Of a stretch of 64,000 nt of DNA, positions 1-10,868 are shown one piece after another. A program made the translations under genes and the position numbers. Under the pieces are notes generated by a model. That model had not been told where the DNA came from. It was given only the letters and a program-made list of their open reading frames with translations, and searched no databases. The stretch comes from Eurosta solidaginis (lineage: Eukaryota; Arthropoda; Insecta; Diptera; Tephritidae), in contig NW_027136910.1 of NCBI RefSeq assembly GCF_040869045.1, positions 744,001 to 808,000 of the forward strand, written 5' to 3'. How positions within the stretch are numbered: the stretch's first letter is position 1; every line of letters starts with the position of its first letter.

Positions 1-529
1 TGAATACCCAGCAGAAAATGAAGAGCGGGACATTTAGTATTCACACGTGTACCAATAGCGCTTAGGTCCGAGCTAGGTATATATATTTAAATAAATTAAT
101 CAAAGCCTGAGACTATTTCAAAACCACCTGCCACTGAATCAGTTAAAGACGCGTTTTTAAAGCGTTCCTAATTGGTGTCTTAGGTGGTTATGAAATACTC
201 GTAAACTTTTATTAATTAATTTAAAGCCGTATTGGTCAGACTTCAGCATTGTTGATACAAGTGTGGCTACCTACTCTCCCGATATGCATCCGATTACCAC
301 CAGTTTGGAGGTAGTCATTAAGGGTCGTTTTACCATCTCCAGCTAAGTTAGGTCTTATCTGGAGGATAGCTAACTATCAGATAGATTAATTTGCCACTTA
401 TGTTTTCACTTATACAGCGTGACCAACCAAGGGTTGAATCTATAATTGGAAAATTTTTTAGAATAAAACATCTTTTGTGAATACACTAAAATTGGCCAAA
501 CAGCTTACTTATTAACACGCTTTTATTAG
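1..529. repeat. Composite repeat copy 1, left segment
   Basis: This stretch recurs at 23019-23504 with few differences; copy 2 has about 27 extra bases after the shared GTTAAAGACGCG. The following bases, up to the LOA insertion, recur at about 24604-24675. It has no convincing coding content. The match starts at base 1, so the repeat probably continues to the left outside the window. Confidence 0.85.
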
Positions 530-643
530 CTTGGCCTGTAGGTAGGTAGGTTGAACTGGCCGGTCCTTGAGGACCTCACATAGACTGATTGAGTCCGAAG
601 TGTTACCAGAAGTTTGTTTTAACGACCAAACTGAAAAACCCTA

Positions 644-3600
644 TCAAAAACCAGGACCTATGTTATAAAATAACTCCGTCCTCTTGGCAAATACTAGAAG
701 CTTCCTAGGAATTAAGCCACTTGCTGCTTCTAGATCTGACAGCTTTATCACTCCTAATAACTGGAGTCTTAGTCTGGCAAGTGCAGGGCACGAGCACAGA
801 ACGTGCTCGATCGTTTCCTCCTCCAACCCGCACTTCCTACATCTGCTATCACTGACCAAGCTTAGTTTAAAGGCATGTGACGCAAGAAGGCAGTGTCCAG
901 TCAGAATACCCGTCATGAGTCTACAGTCCTCTCTTTTTAATGATAGGAGCAACTGTGTTAGTCTAAGGTTGTAAGACCTACACATAATCTTCGACACTTT
1001 ACAGCCCCGCGATTGGACCCATGCCTTTCCCGCTTGGTCGATCATGTGCACCTCTCGCCTTCGCTTAATCTCGCCCAATCTAATTGGGACATCTACGGAG
1101 CAAGCTTCAAGGGATGCGCCCTTTTTAGCTAGTTCGTCCGCTTTTTCATTCCCATCTATTCCGATATTCCCTGGGACCCAATATAGATGTATGCTTCTCC
1201 CTGTCCCGATTCTCTCCAGAGACTGCTTACTCTCTAACACGCATTTAGATGCTGTGCTAAGCGAGATTATTGCCTTAATTGCTGCTTGACTGTCAATATA
1301 AAAGTTAACACGGTTGCAGCTTAAGCTATTCTCTTCCAGGGTTTCTACTGCTTTGGTTACGGCTAATATTTCCGCTTGGAAAACGCTACAGTAATCCGGC
1401 AGCCTGTAGGATCTGCTTATTTCCGGATCAGCGCAGTATACCGCAGACCCTACTCCTTCCATTACTTTGGAACCATCGGTGCCGCGTCCGCCTTGCGCCA
1501 ACCGTCCACCTCTATTGTGACCTTAAGATCTCCCTCGAAGCGCAGATAGGGAATCAGGGAAAAGAAGCTATACTACTATGGCCATATGGTCGCCGCTCAA
1601 GCTGCCCCGAAGCACCGAGCCTGGTTGCGGTCGTTAATGCTTTGTTCTTTGCTACCAGGTCTACAGGTGGGATGTGCAAAATGGCATACAGTGCAGCCGT
1701 CGGGGTTGTTTTCAGGGCTCCCGTAATGCTAAGCATCGATAGTCTGCATACCCCCTCTAATTTTTTGAGGTATGTTGTTTTTTGTGTGGCTTTCCACCAA
1801 ACAAGAACTCCATAGTATAGAATAGGGCTTACAATCGCTGTAAAAACTCAATGAGAAAGAGAGGGCGATAGGCCCCACGTACACCCCAGCATTCTTTTAC
1901 ATGCGTAGAGTGCCGTTGAGGCCTTCTTGACCCTCTCATCCACGTTGACCTTCCATGACAGCTTACTGTCTAGGATGATTCCTAAATATTTTGTGCAAGG
2001 TTTCTCCTGTAAGGTCACCCCTCCTAACTTAGGCCTGGTCCAATTTGGGACCTTGTACCTCTTTGTAAACAAGACCATAGCCGTCTTCTCCGCATTGACT
2101 TTCAACCCGACATTAGATGCCCAGGTATGAATATCGCGAAGGGCCCGATCCATCAAAGAACTAATCGTTGGAAGGGACTTTCCACTTATGACAATTGCAA
2201 CGTCATCTGCGTAAGCCGTAAGTTTTACGGGCCCCTCATCGAATTGCCTGAGCATTTGGTGGATGACCAGCGTCCACAGCAGAGGTGATAGCACCCCTCC
2301 TTGCGGCGTGCCCCTGTCCACTGATTTCGTGGCCTCGTATAATCCCCATTGTGATATAATCTTTCTGCAATTTAACATGCAGCCAATCCATCTGATTAAG
2401 GCAGGATGTACTTTAATGTAATTAAGACCATCCATAATCGCCCATTTTGCAACATTATTGAAAGTCCCGGCAATGTCCAAGAAGACTCCTAGAGCATACT
2501 CCTTATATTCAAGGGATTTCTCTATGCTTATTACCACCCTATGCAATGCGGTGTCTACCGACTTGCCTTTGGTGTACGCATGCTGTGTTGTGGAGAGCAG
2601 CTTTTCATCCACGTTGGACTTTATGTACACATCTATCCTCTCAAAGGTTTTGAGCAGAAATGATGTTAAGCTAATGGGTCTATAGTCTTTGGAATACATG
2701 TGACCGATCTTCCCCGCCTTTGGTAGAAAAGCTACACGAGCAGTTTTCCAAGAGTGCGGTACATGATTCAGTCGTATGCACCCATCGAATATTATTTTAA
2801 GCCATTCCACGACCGCCCTACTTGAGACTTGTAGCATGGCCGGGAATATACCATCTGGGCCCGGCGATTTAAACTTAGAAAACGTCTTCACTACCCACTC
2901 GATCTTGGTATAGGTCACCAAGCCTGGCACTACTAGCTCCGTGATCGAAGGGTGAGTGATGTCTGCTGGCTCCTCTAAACCGTCTCCCGATGGGAAATGG
3001 GTATCAAGAAGCACCTCAAGGTATTCCCCACTATTACGTGACCATTCCCCGTTCTCTTTCTTTATTAGTCCTTGGACTATTTTTCCCTTTGCTAGGACTT
3101 TTTTCAACCGTGCTGTTTCGCTGGAGCACTATATGCCCGTACAGAAACTTTTCCATGAGTTTCTCTTCGCCCTGGTAATTTCACGCTTGTAGATCCTCAG
3201 TAGATCCCTGTACTGGTCCCGACACGCTTCGCTTTCCGCGGTCTTTGCGAGCTTAAACATTTCTTTAACCTGTCTTCTTAGAAGACTCAGCTCATTGCTC
3301 CACCATGGCGGCTTTGCTTTTCCTCTGAATCTTCTTAGAGGGCAAGCTTTGTTATACGCAGTCATAAGCGTCCTTGTTAGGAATTCATTCGACTCCTCCA
3401 GTTCCTCTACATTAGCAACCTTTTTGGGTTGTCCCAGTTTTGTTTCTGCATGTTTCTGGAATTTAGTCCAGTTCGTTGACCTAGGGTTTCTAAAGGTTCC
3501 TCACTTCTCTACCCTCTTTAGGGGGATGTTGAAGCTGATATACGCATGGTCGGAGAAGGATGGTCTATCAAGAACCATCCAATCATACCTTGATATATCA

Positions 3601-4172
3601 TGCTCGGAGCTCAATGTAATATCCAGAACATTGCTGGATGTTGGACCAATGTATGTAGGGACATTTCTCCTGTTGGCTATCTGCAAATTGGTTTGCAGGA
3701 TGTAACAAAACAGAGATTCGCCTTTCTCGTTCGTATCTGCTCTTCCCCACGTATTGTGGTGCGCATCTGCGCTTATGACCAACCGGCCTTTGCGCCCTTC
3801 CTCCTGTACTAGCCTTTTGCACTCCATCGGTGGGACCTCCGCAGCATGGGCCATGTAGCAGGACGCCAGGATAAATGCCTGCTTATTCTTTTGCTCAACG
3901 GCCACCGCTACGAGATCCTCAGTGGTGTAATTAGGCAGCATATATGAATGCAGATGTTTCCTTACCATTACTACAGCTCGCACCCGTCCTTCCGTTTGCG
4001 CGTAGTAAACGCCAAACCCGCGCGCGCTAAGTCCAGAAAACTTTCCTCCCGATGAGAGCCACGGCTCCTGGATCAGCGCCACGTCGATCGAACCCTCCTC
4101 AAGGGTTAGGAGGAGTTCGCTCGACGCCACTTTACTGTGTTGGAGGTTTATCTGTAGGACTCGCAGCACCAT
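644..4172 (-). pseudogene. LOA-type ORF2: endonuclease, RT, RNase H (broken)
   Basis: The endonuclease (4172-3501) starts MVLRVLQINLQHSK and carries IQEPW, DAHHNTWG and SDHAYISF, the usual acidic and His sites of AP-like nucleases. The RT (3107-1848) carries KSPGPDGI, the GTPQGGVLSPLLW block and the catalytic AYADD. The RNase H (1501-644) shows all four acidic positions: TDGSK, FQAEI, YIDSQ and NEKADELA. Endonuclease, RT and thumb share one frame, interrupted by TGA at 3501-3503, TAG at 3129-3131 and TGA at 1848-1850; the last sits where a Trp would be expected. Two frameshifts between about 1560 and 1500 separate RNase H. Presence of RNase H separates this family from Jockey and supports LOA or a close relative. 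Confidence 0.85.
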
Positions 4173-5736
4173 TGGGCTGTTTGTCCCCCTCCAGCACCTT
4201 CGTCTTGACGTCGTCGTCCTCCCCTTGCCCTTTTGGTTTAGAGTATTCGAGGCCCCCTTCAGCCTCTCGTGACTGTTGTGCAGGGTGTTCCTCTGTGCGA
4301 GTCACAGCACCATTTAGCGGTTGGTCCTCTTCTAGCACGTTCGTGGTGACGTCGGGGACCTCCACCTGTCTTTTTTCCCTTAGGCTTTTGAGGTCCTTTT
4401 CGACTTCGCCCACCTCTAGCGTGTTAGGGTTTTTATCCTCGGGACTTCTTTTCTTGAGTCGCATGTAAATTTTGCCAGTGCCAAAGGACATTTTACCAAG
4501 CTACGTGTACAAAACATCCTCCGCCTGATTGTTTATTTGGAAGATGTAGAACTGACCATCCTCGGTAGGCCGAGATACAGTAAGTACCTTCCAATCCTGT
4601 GTCGGTATGTTCGGATTCTGATTCTGCAGAAGTCGCAGTGTATCCTCCGACTTCATCACGCATGGTATCCATACCTTAACTTTTGGTACCGTGGGGATTT
4701 GCGCTTTATCCACCACCTCAAACCGCGCGTTCGTGCCTTGCCTTTGGAGGTTTGGAACCACTTCCTCCAGCCACTGCAAGCTCGCGATGTTGTCGCACGC
4801 TATCATCTTCACACCGTTATACAATCCCCCCGAATCAAAGGTTGGAAGGGGCTTACTTGGTTGTTCCCGCATCATCTTAAGCATTAAGCTAATAAGCTCC
4901 CTTTCCACAGATCTCCACCTTTCAGTAGTCATTTGTCCGAAAGGACTGCTACGATCAATCAGCGCCCCAGTCAGTGAATGCTTTGCCACATCACTCATCT
5001 TCTCGGGAAAAGCAGGAGTCTTAGGGTTATCTCCCTTTCGCACCTCCGAGAAAGCCGGAGTCTTAGCGTTAACTCCCTTTAGCGCCTCTGAGAAAGCCGG
5101 AGTCTTATCGCTATCTCCCTTTGGCTTATCTCCTACTTCCTTAATTGGAACATCCCTCTGACTCGCAGCTTTCGAGGTAGTTGCTACCTCGCTATTGGAG
5201 CCCATCTGTCTTACAGCTTTGAGCCTACTTGTCTTGTCTATGCGACTGCCCTGCCTCGCGGCTCTAGGACTGGGTCCTTTCTGCCTATTGAAAGCAGGCT
5301 TGTCGCCTTCCGCCGAACGTTGCCTCTTCATTCTGCCATTCGACGCTTCTTCCTCCTCGTACCGGTTGCAGAACCGAGGGTTTCTCGCAGCAAACCTTTT
5401 GAACTGCCTTCGACCTACTTCTACCGCTGCATGGGCCCATTCCAAGCGCTCGATCTCCACTTCTGTTGGGTCGACCACTGCTCCCAAGCGTTGAACAATT
5501 CTTAGTGCTGCACGGTACTGCGAGAGAGCTCTTTTACTTCCTCTGCTCCGTACCCTTCTCCACTCTTCTACTCCGTATTCATTTGTGTGCTTCTCCAACA
5601 CGGAATTCATTGAATCAGCACTACTCTCGCTCCCCGAGTCCAACGCATCGCTTAATTCGTATTTGTCGTCCTTGGATTGCGACTCAGTCCTCCTCTTTAC
5701 ATCGTCCTTATTACAGTCAGTTAATGAGTCGTTCAT
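4132..5736 (-). pseudogene. LOA-type ORF1 protein (DUF4780-like), one internal stop
   Basis: The frame is open from before 5967, but the first sensible start is the Met at 5736-5734 (MNDSLTDCNKDD), which opens a charged, Ser-rich N-terminus. The C-terminal third (around LYNGVKMIACDNIASLQWLE to NIPTQDWKVLTV) resembles the DUF4780 domain of fly LINE ORF1 proteins and aligns by eye with the paralogue at 7228-7673. No CCHC knuckle is visible. A TAG at 4501-4503 is followed in the same frame by FGTGKIYMRLKKRS and a further 119 codons to 4132, so I read it as one nonsense mutation. The extended frame overlaps the ORF2 start by about 41 bases. ORF1 proteins of this kind bind element RNA. Confidence 0.75.
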
Positions 5737-6106
5737 TTTGGTCGTACGACCACCTGCCCGACAAGGCGGGCTCAGCGGTCCAGTATTATATACGGGGAGA
5801 GAACCGTCCGCCACAGCAGCGCCCCTTCCTGTGGTAAGGCCATTAATACTTCCCGAGGTGGCCCGGTATCGGGAAGGCTCCGTTCGAATACAGCTGCAAA
5901 TCGTCCAATAGGCACGGTCCGCATAACACCCTGGATTAGGGGGTTGGCAGTTCTTGGTCACCGACATCCCGCCGCCCTCGTATGAGGCGAAACGGCGTAG
6001 ATGCCAGTCCTAACCAGCTCCGTATCATAGCCGGGCGCTATGGAGTTCGGCTAAGCCCTCACTCCAACGACAAGGTGCCTACCCTAGTGAGGGATCTTGG
6101 CCTGTA

Positions 6107-6665
6107 ACTATGTAATGGAATTTTTGAGCTTAATTTTCACCGGTTTCTAGAAGTCTGATTAATGTGAAACTTTGTATACGTATCAAGGACCGATGATAAT
6201 GCGTTAATGTGTTGGTGTGGTGACATAAGGTCAACGGCCATAAGGTAAATTGGCCTTATTACCACTTTAAATGGCCATAAGTTTGATTGAAACTTTGCAC
6301 ACGTATCAAGGCTCGATGGCAATGCATTAATATGATGGTGTGGTGACATAAGGTCAACGGCTATAAGGTCAATTGGCCCTATTACCACTTTGAATGGCCA
6401 TAAGTTTGATTGAAACTTTGCACACGTATCAAGGCTCGATGACAATGCATTAATGTGATGGTGTGGTGACATAAGGTCAACGGCCATAAGGTCAATTAAC
6501 CTTATTACCACTTTAAATGGCCATAAGTTTGATTGAAACTTTGCACACGTATCAAGGCTCGATGACAATGCAATAATGTGATGGTGGGGTCACATAAGGT
6601 TAACGGACATAAGGTCAATTGAACTTGTGACCACCCCAAATAGCCATAGACTTGAAACCTTGCAC
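6107..6665. repeat. 123-bp minisatellite (about 4.5 copies)
   Basis: Units beginning near AACTTTGCACACG recur at 6291, 6414 and 6537, an exact 123-bp period, with more diverged units on either side. The period is divisible by three, so a 143-codon minus-strand frame exists as a by-product. The homologous array in composite copy 2 (24690-24990) has only about 2.5 units, so copy number differs between duplicates. Confidence 0.9.
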
Positions 6666-6780
6666 ATAATGCGAAAAACGCATTCCTTTATTAATGATAC
6701 AAGTGGATGCATGGCACATCTACGAAAGAGCATACCAGAGCCCTTTTTAACACGTTTTTATTAGCTTGGCCTGTATCTAT

Positions 6781-7227
6781 CTATGTATCTATGTATCCAT
6801 GTATGTATGAAACGGACTCTATAGTGGAGGCGAGAGCCCCGGTAATGCAGAGCTCCAAACTCCGTTGCGACTTTTGAAGCATTTTAAGATAGGAACTTTT
6901 AGCTAGTACAGGCCACCAGACCAAGGCACCATAAGGAAGAATCGGGCACACAATGGCTGTGTAAATCCACCTTAGGGGAGAAACCCCAGGAGGTGCCAAT
7001 TGCCATCGTGCAGGTGAACAGCTCTGCTGCTGCCTTCTTGTATCGCTCCACTATATGGTCACTCCATTATAGCTTCCTATCCAGAATGACTCCCAAATAA
7101 TTGACTTGATTGCTAAACGCTAAGAACGTACCCCCAATTGTTGGCGGTATAAGATTTGGTACTTTGTACCTCCTCGTGAAGATGACAAGCTCGGTTTTAT
7201 CCGGGTTGACTTCCAAACCTGTGGCGG
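6781..7227 (-). pseudogene. LOA-like RT thumb fragment (deletion derivative)
   Basis: Reading the minus strand from about 7227, the sequence gives GLEVNPDKTELVIFTRRYK, then VNYLGVILD, AAAELFTC, WIYTAIVCPILPYGALVWW and LQKSQRSLELCITGA. These are the conserved post-catalytic and thumb blocks of LOA/R1-type RTs. Endonuclease, RT fingers and RT palm are missing. The fragment joins directly to the ORF1 remnant, so this is an internally deleted element. The same arrangement occurs at 25101-25520 in composite copy 2. Confidence 0.8.
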
Positions 7228-7673
7228 GTTGTACTCCTGCAGCAGCTCCAGGATGTAAGCTGGGACCGTTGGCGTCAGTGGAACCCAGGCTCTAGCCCTT
7301 GGTCGTGAGGGGATATCACGCGCCTTCACTACCTTGAGGCGCGCGCCTGGATATACCATCCCTATCAGCGTGACGGCGGCCCTATAGAGGTTTACCGACC
7401 TGGCGTCGTCACAGGCAATTAGCTTGACATTGCCCCGGAACCACCCTGCATCGGTGTAAGATGGCGGTGGACCAGGGTTGTCTTTCTTAACCTTAACGTC
7501 CACCGTAGCGATCGCGGCCTCGATCCACGTCCACTGGTGTTTCGGAATCCTGCCATCTTCGCTGCTCTCGTCTATAATGCCAATGATCTTCCGACCCTTG
7601 GCAATTTCGGCGAAAGACCGCGTCCAGTCTCCCTGCGTCTTGGCCCTTTTCAGTGCCGTGGGCTTGGATTCAT
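7228..7673 (-). pseudogene. LOA-like ORF1 remnant (DUF4780-like)
   Basis: It starts at the Met at 7673-7671 (MDESKPTALKRAKTQ) and runs through FAEIAKGRKIIGIID, GWFRGNVKLIACDDARS, LKVVKARDIPSRPRARAWVP and ILELLQEYNP, matching the C-terminal half of the ORF1 at 4132-5736. At about 7228 it is fused, out of frame, to RT sequence. The frame therefore stays open to 7120 but encodes out-of-frame RT beyond LLQEYNP. It could only have moved in trans. Confidence 0.8.
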
Positions 7674-7734
7674 CCATGGACCGCTGGCGTTTCGAGGTTT
7701 CATCACTCTCGACTAAAACTTTTAAAATTACTTC

Positions 7735-8170
7735 AACTAAAAAATTAAAAATAAAAAATAGTTTAAAAAAACTAAAAAACACGCTTTTATAGCTAACCGA
7801 ACTAAAAAATAGAAAATAATTTTCAATTAAAAAGAGTTTATATAACAGTAGTAGAAGGTCAAACAACCATTTATAGTTAATCACCTCAAAAAAAATATAA
7901 TAACATTTAAGTTATTAACCGAATAATTTAATTCACAGTAAAAAGCGTGGGGTGCTTGATATTGAATGTTACAATCATTCGATTGGCAACTATCTGAGAG
8001 GAAAGATATGAAATGTAGTCAAATGCACCCCACGCTTTTTAATCTTGTGTTGCTGTAGAAGGTCCTGCTACTGTTATATAAACTCCTTTTAATTGAAAGT
8101 TATTTTCTATTTTTTAGTTCGGTTAGCTATAAAAGCGTGTTTTTTAGTTTTTTTTAAACTATTATTTAGT
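7735..8170. repeat. Head-to-head LOA-like 5' UTRs (inverted repeat)
   Basis: The sequence upstream of the ORF1 remnant (about 7735-7870) is repeated in inverted orientation at about 8060-8165, with arms of about 115 bp sharing TATTTTCTATTTTTTAGTTC and GCTATAAAAGCGTG. Two 5' ends of the same family thus face each other, one reading left and one right. The same two arms flank the whole nest in copy 2 (about 26035-26150 and 60755-60880), so the arrangement predates the duplication. Confidence 0.8.
7937..8039. repeat. Small hairpin element with 16-bp inverted ends
   Basis: AAAAAGCGTGGGGTGC at about 7940 is mirrored by GCACCCCACGCTTTTT ending at 8039, giving a perfect 16-bp stem around about 70 bases. 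It lies between the head-to-head LOA arms. Composite copy 2 lacks it at the homologous place, where the GTCY element sits instead. It may be a tiny MITE; no target duplication is certain. Confidence 0.6.
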
Positions 8171-8431
8171 TTTTACACTGTGTTTGAGGGCCACGCCCAC
8201 TTCACAGTTTTTTTCAAGCTTGCTGGTAACAAAGAATTCAACCACGATATACAGTCAAATGAAATTGATATAATGGAGCAAAGTTCGAAAGTTAGAAAAT
8301 TTTTGAAAATGGGTCTGGCACCTCCACTTTTTTAGTAAATCTCTCTTATTCATATACATTGAAAATCAATGAGGTAAATCCTCGCCTAATTAATAACAAT
8401 AAACAATTTTGATAAATTCTATGTCTTTTAT

Positions 8432-8580
8432 GGGCTCACAGAGGCACATACTAGGAAAGCCATAAGTAACTGGGAAGCAAAACACTTCAGACAACACTGG
8501 ATTGAATGCCCAGGGCAAAGACAGACCAATTCGCTTATGCCCCCAGCAACGAGAGTATTAGCCCACTCATTAATCTAAGC
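8432..8580 (+). pseudogene. LINE ORF2 C-terminal fragment
   Basis: The plus frame reads GLTEAHTRKAISNWEAKH and ends at TAA 8578-8580. The pattern resembles the region just after RNase H in LOA/I-type ORF2 proteins, though the match is weak. The same sequence, cut short at 61248, appears in composite copy 2. It lies downstream of the plus-oriented 5' UTR arm, consistent with an internally deleted plus-strand copy. Confidence 0.45.
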
Positions 8581-8814
8581 GGAGATAACTTATGAACTCT
8601 GCGTACTTTACGGCACACTGTAGTCTACGATATCACCTAAGTAATTTAAATCTATCCGACAATCTCTCACTTCTGTGAGCTGGAGGATGAAACGCCGGTT
8701 CTGCGTATACATAGCTCTGTTAAGGCAGAGAAACTCCCGCCTAGGTAGCGCGTCCCTTATTTCCTTCGCGATATGAACCAAAAAGCTTGAAGGAGTGCCT
8801 AAATGCATTAAAAG

Positions 8815-9802
8815 TAGAGTTGTCACGAATATTCGGCAACTATTCGGTATTCGGCCACTTTTTTTGCTATTCGGTATTCGGCCGATTACCATATCATGTA
8901 AAAAAGACACGTTATATTACTCAAAATTATGTACTTATTTCGAAATTACAACACTTTAGTATTTAAAATTGATCAGTGGTAAGTTATGTTAGACATTTTT
9001 GGGGAGTAAACGATTATGCTTTTCATCGTAAATTTTACCAGCATCAGAAAATAAGGTCTCACTATACACGCTACTTCCAGGAGAAGAAAGATAAACTTTA
9101 GCAAACTTTTAAACTTTGCCACAGCATTCTTCTCCACGTCCTCCTCATCATTAGCATTTTGCATATTATCTGTAGCGACTTCCTCAAAGCAGTTCCAGAA
9201 ACTGTCGTGTATTTCAGTAGTCCTATCATTTTCATTCAGGCTTCTTTTCTTACGAATTGGAGAAGAATCGTCATCGGTACTATTTTCAGAGCTTCTAGAA
9301 GAATTTTTTGTCTTGCTCTTTTTGCTTGAACCAATCTTAGGAAACACGGTTTGAAGCGAGGATCCAGAAAAGCAGCAACCAGATATTTGTTTTTTTCATC
9401 GAAGCTGAATCGCCTTTCAAACTCGCCTTGCAGTGAAGATCTCATTGTTACTAAATTTGGTACTTTCTCAGCTGTCTCTGCTTTCCCCAGATATTTTAAT
9501 AAATTTACTGCATGTGGACTCACTTCAGAGATGCAACAGATACCTGAGCTCGTTATTTTTGTAATCTCTTCGAATGGTTTGAGGAGTTCGATACATTGTT
9601 CCAATAGTTCCCATTGTCAGATTTATTAAAGTTTCATGATCTGTTAGGTACAAGCAGGAAAACAGGTGTCCACTTGTCTTAATCCAGCTAACGCGCCCCG
9701 ACAAGCATGTATTTCGTGCCGAATATTCGGCACTTCGGCCGACAGCGTTGCCGAATATTCGGTATTTGGTATTCGGCCAATTCACTATTCGTGGCATCTC
9801 TA
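8815..9802 (-). mobile_element. hAT transposon, deleted 988-bp copy
   Basis: The direct 8-bp duplication ATTAAAAG lies at 8807-8814 and 9803-9810, the TSD length expected of hAT. The ends TAGAGTTGTCACGAAT and, in reverse complement, TAGAGATGCCACGAAT match the hAT terminal pattern (AGNGNTGNCA). Subterminal ATTCGG/CCGAAT motifs are dense at both ends. Only the C-terminal part of a transposase remains inside, so the copy is non-autonomous. Confidence 0.93.
8973..9604 (-). pseudogene. hAT transposase C-terminal remnant
   Basis: The frame at 9604-9236 contains LLKPFEEITKITSSG, VNLLKYLG and the hAT signature YLVAAFLDPRFK. It then shifts into the frame at 9347-8973, which has a Lys/Ser-rich stretch and TEIHDSFWNCFEE. 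The N-terminal BED finger, most of the RNase H-like fold and the C-terminal dimerisation block are missing. The frameshift near 9300 and the missing domains make it non-functional. Confidence 0.8.
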
Positions 9803-10039
9803 ATTAAAAGCCTCCACATACAGTAGAAGGTTGAGATGACAAGCACAAATAATAGATCTAAATAAAGGTTGCAGTTCATCGATGCTAATAATAATAAAAT
9901 AATAAAAAAAAGCTCATTGTATTTCTATAAATATAACAAAGAAACCAATTCTTTTAACCACCAACAAAAAAAAAAGCCTTGAGCCAAAGCTAACATACAA
10001 ACTGTGTACTGTGCAAACAATAAACTATGCAAGGAAGTC

Positions 10040-10265
10040 AATTGGGACACGTTGCATAATAAAAAAGACATAGCCTTTACTGAATGTGCTTGTTACGGTT
10101 CAGACTTCGGAGGAGTGCGGGTTCGAATCACTCTCCTGTGAGAAAAGGCTCTGAAGATATTTACAAAGTAGAACAGCGAAACCTGTCACCTTGTCCGTCC
10201 TGATGCGACGTTTTTTAAATCTTTCCCAAATTATTAATAAATTATCCACGAATTCTCACAATATT
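10040..10265 (+). repeat. Diverged copy of the tRNA-like tandem unit
   Basis: The segment shares GGAGTGCGGGTTCGA, GAGAAAAGGCT, TTGTCCGTCCTGATG and CCCAAATTATTAA with the array at 19572-22013, but with many substitutions. A B-box-like GGTTCGAATC is kept. It looks like an old solitary insertion of the same family. The sequence between the hAT and this copy (9811-10040) shows nothing else. Confidence 0.75.
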
Positions 10266-10868
10266 TGATTAGAGTATTGTTTTTACAACAATAACTTTTT
10301 ATGAAAAAAAAGAGGCGGAAACAGTTTGAAATCACGCTTACTTCTTATACCCAGTCTTCCATCTGTCTTTCCATATCGAAAGTTTCGAGATATGAAAAAA
10401 CTGGGACAATGCATTAACAAGTAATGATAAAGTGTGTGGGTGGAGCCGTGTGTAAAAGTCTACGAAAGTGGGGAAAGCTTCTGATCGCCATTCAGCTGAG
10501 AAAGGCCAGAGCGATTCTTTTGCATGCGGTTCAAGCAGCTCACTACTTCCGGTCGCCTGCGGCCAAGTATCCTCTGGGTAGCCATTTAGTGGTGAGCTAA
10601 TGTGAGAAAGCGACAACCTGGCTAGGCCACTCTGATATAATCTTTTTAAGGGATATCCAGGAGATCTTTCATCAGCAGCGTCTGTCCACAACGAGGTGCG
10701 GCTGCAAGCGGGCGTCTGTCTTGGATCAAGCGGCTAGCTATATAAACGTGCCATTAATATTTTCACCTCCGCTCAGCGGGTTGTGCGCTGGGCTTGGAAC
10801 TCGCCACGTCAAACCACACTCCAATGTAAAGAACCATCAAGCCTCGGATAAAAAGAAACGCTCCTATT
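10266..10868. other. No supported gene
   Basis: A minus frame of 117 codons (10691-10338) is open but has no recognisable domain, and its composition does not argue for coding. The right part probably belongs to the 5' region of the adjacent RTE-type element. Confidence 0.5.

Larger units (their letters stand above)
541..6095 (-). mobile_element. LOA-type non-LTR retrotransposon, nearly full length
   Basis: An 11-bp target-site duplication, CTTGGCCTGTA, flanks the element at 530-540 and 6096-6106. Read on the minus strand, the order is 5' UTR, ORF1 with a DUF4780-like domain, then ORF2 with endonuclease, reverse transcriptase and RNase H. The 3' end at 541 is a short CCTA/TACC-type repeat instead of poly(A), as is common in the LOA/R1 group. 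The uninterrupted target can be read in composite copy 2 near 24665-24680. The element has several stops and frameshifts and is not autonomous in its present form. Confidence 0.9.
8608..9879 (-). pseudogene. Unidentified open frame split by a hAT insertion
   Basis: Two frames, 9879-9811 (MNCNLYLDLLFVLVISTFYC, hydrophobic) and 8806-8608 (FLVHIAKEIRDALPRREF, then LNRAMYTQNRRFILQL), become one continuous frame of about 90 codons when the hAT and one copy of its duplication are removed. The first part could be a membrane helix and the second is basic. I do not recognise the protein; it may be a chemoreceptor-like exon or unrelated repeat sequence, and it may never have been coding. Confidence 0.35.

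Noticed and set aside
4052..5911. Several plus-strand frames across the LOA ORF1/ORF2 region
   Set aside because: They are shadows of the minus-strand coding sequence, which has recognisable domains.
6137..6568. 143-codon minus frame with 41-residue repeats
   Set aside because: The 123-bp minisatellite period is a multiple of three, so any open frame in one unit is propagated. No independent sign of coding.
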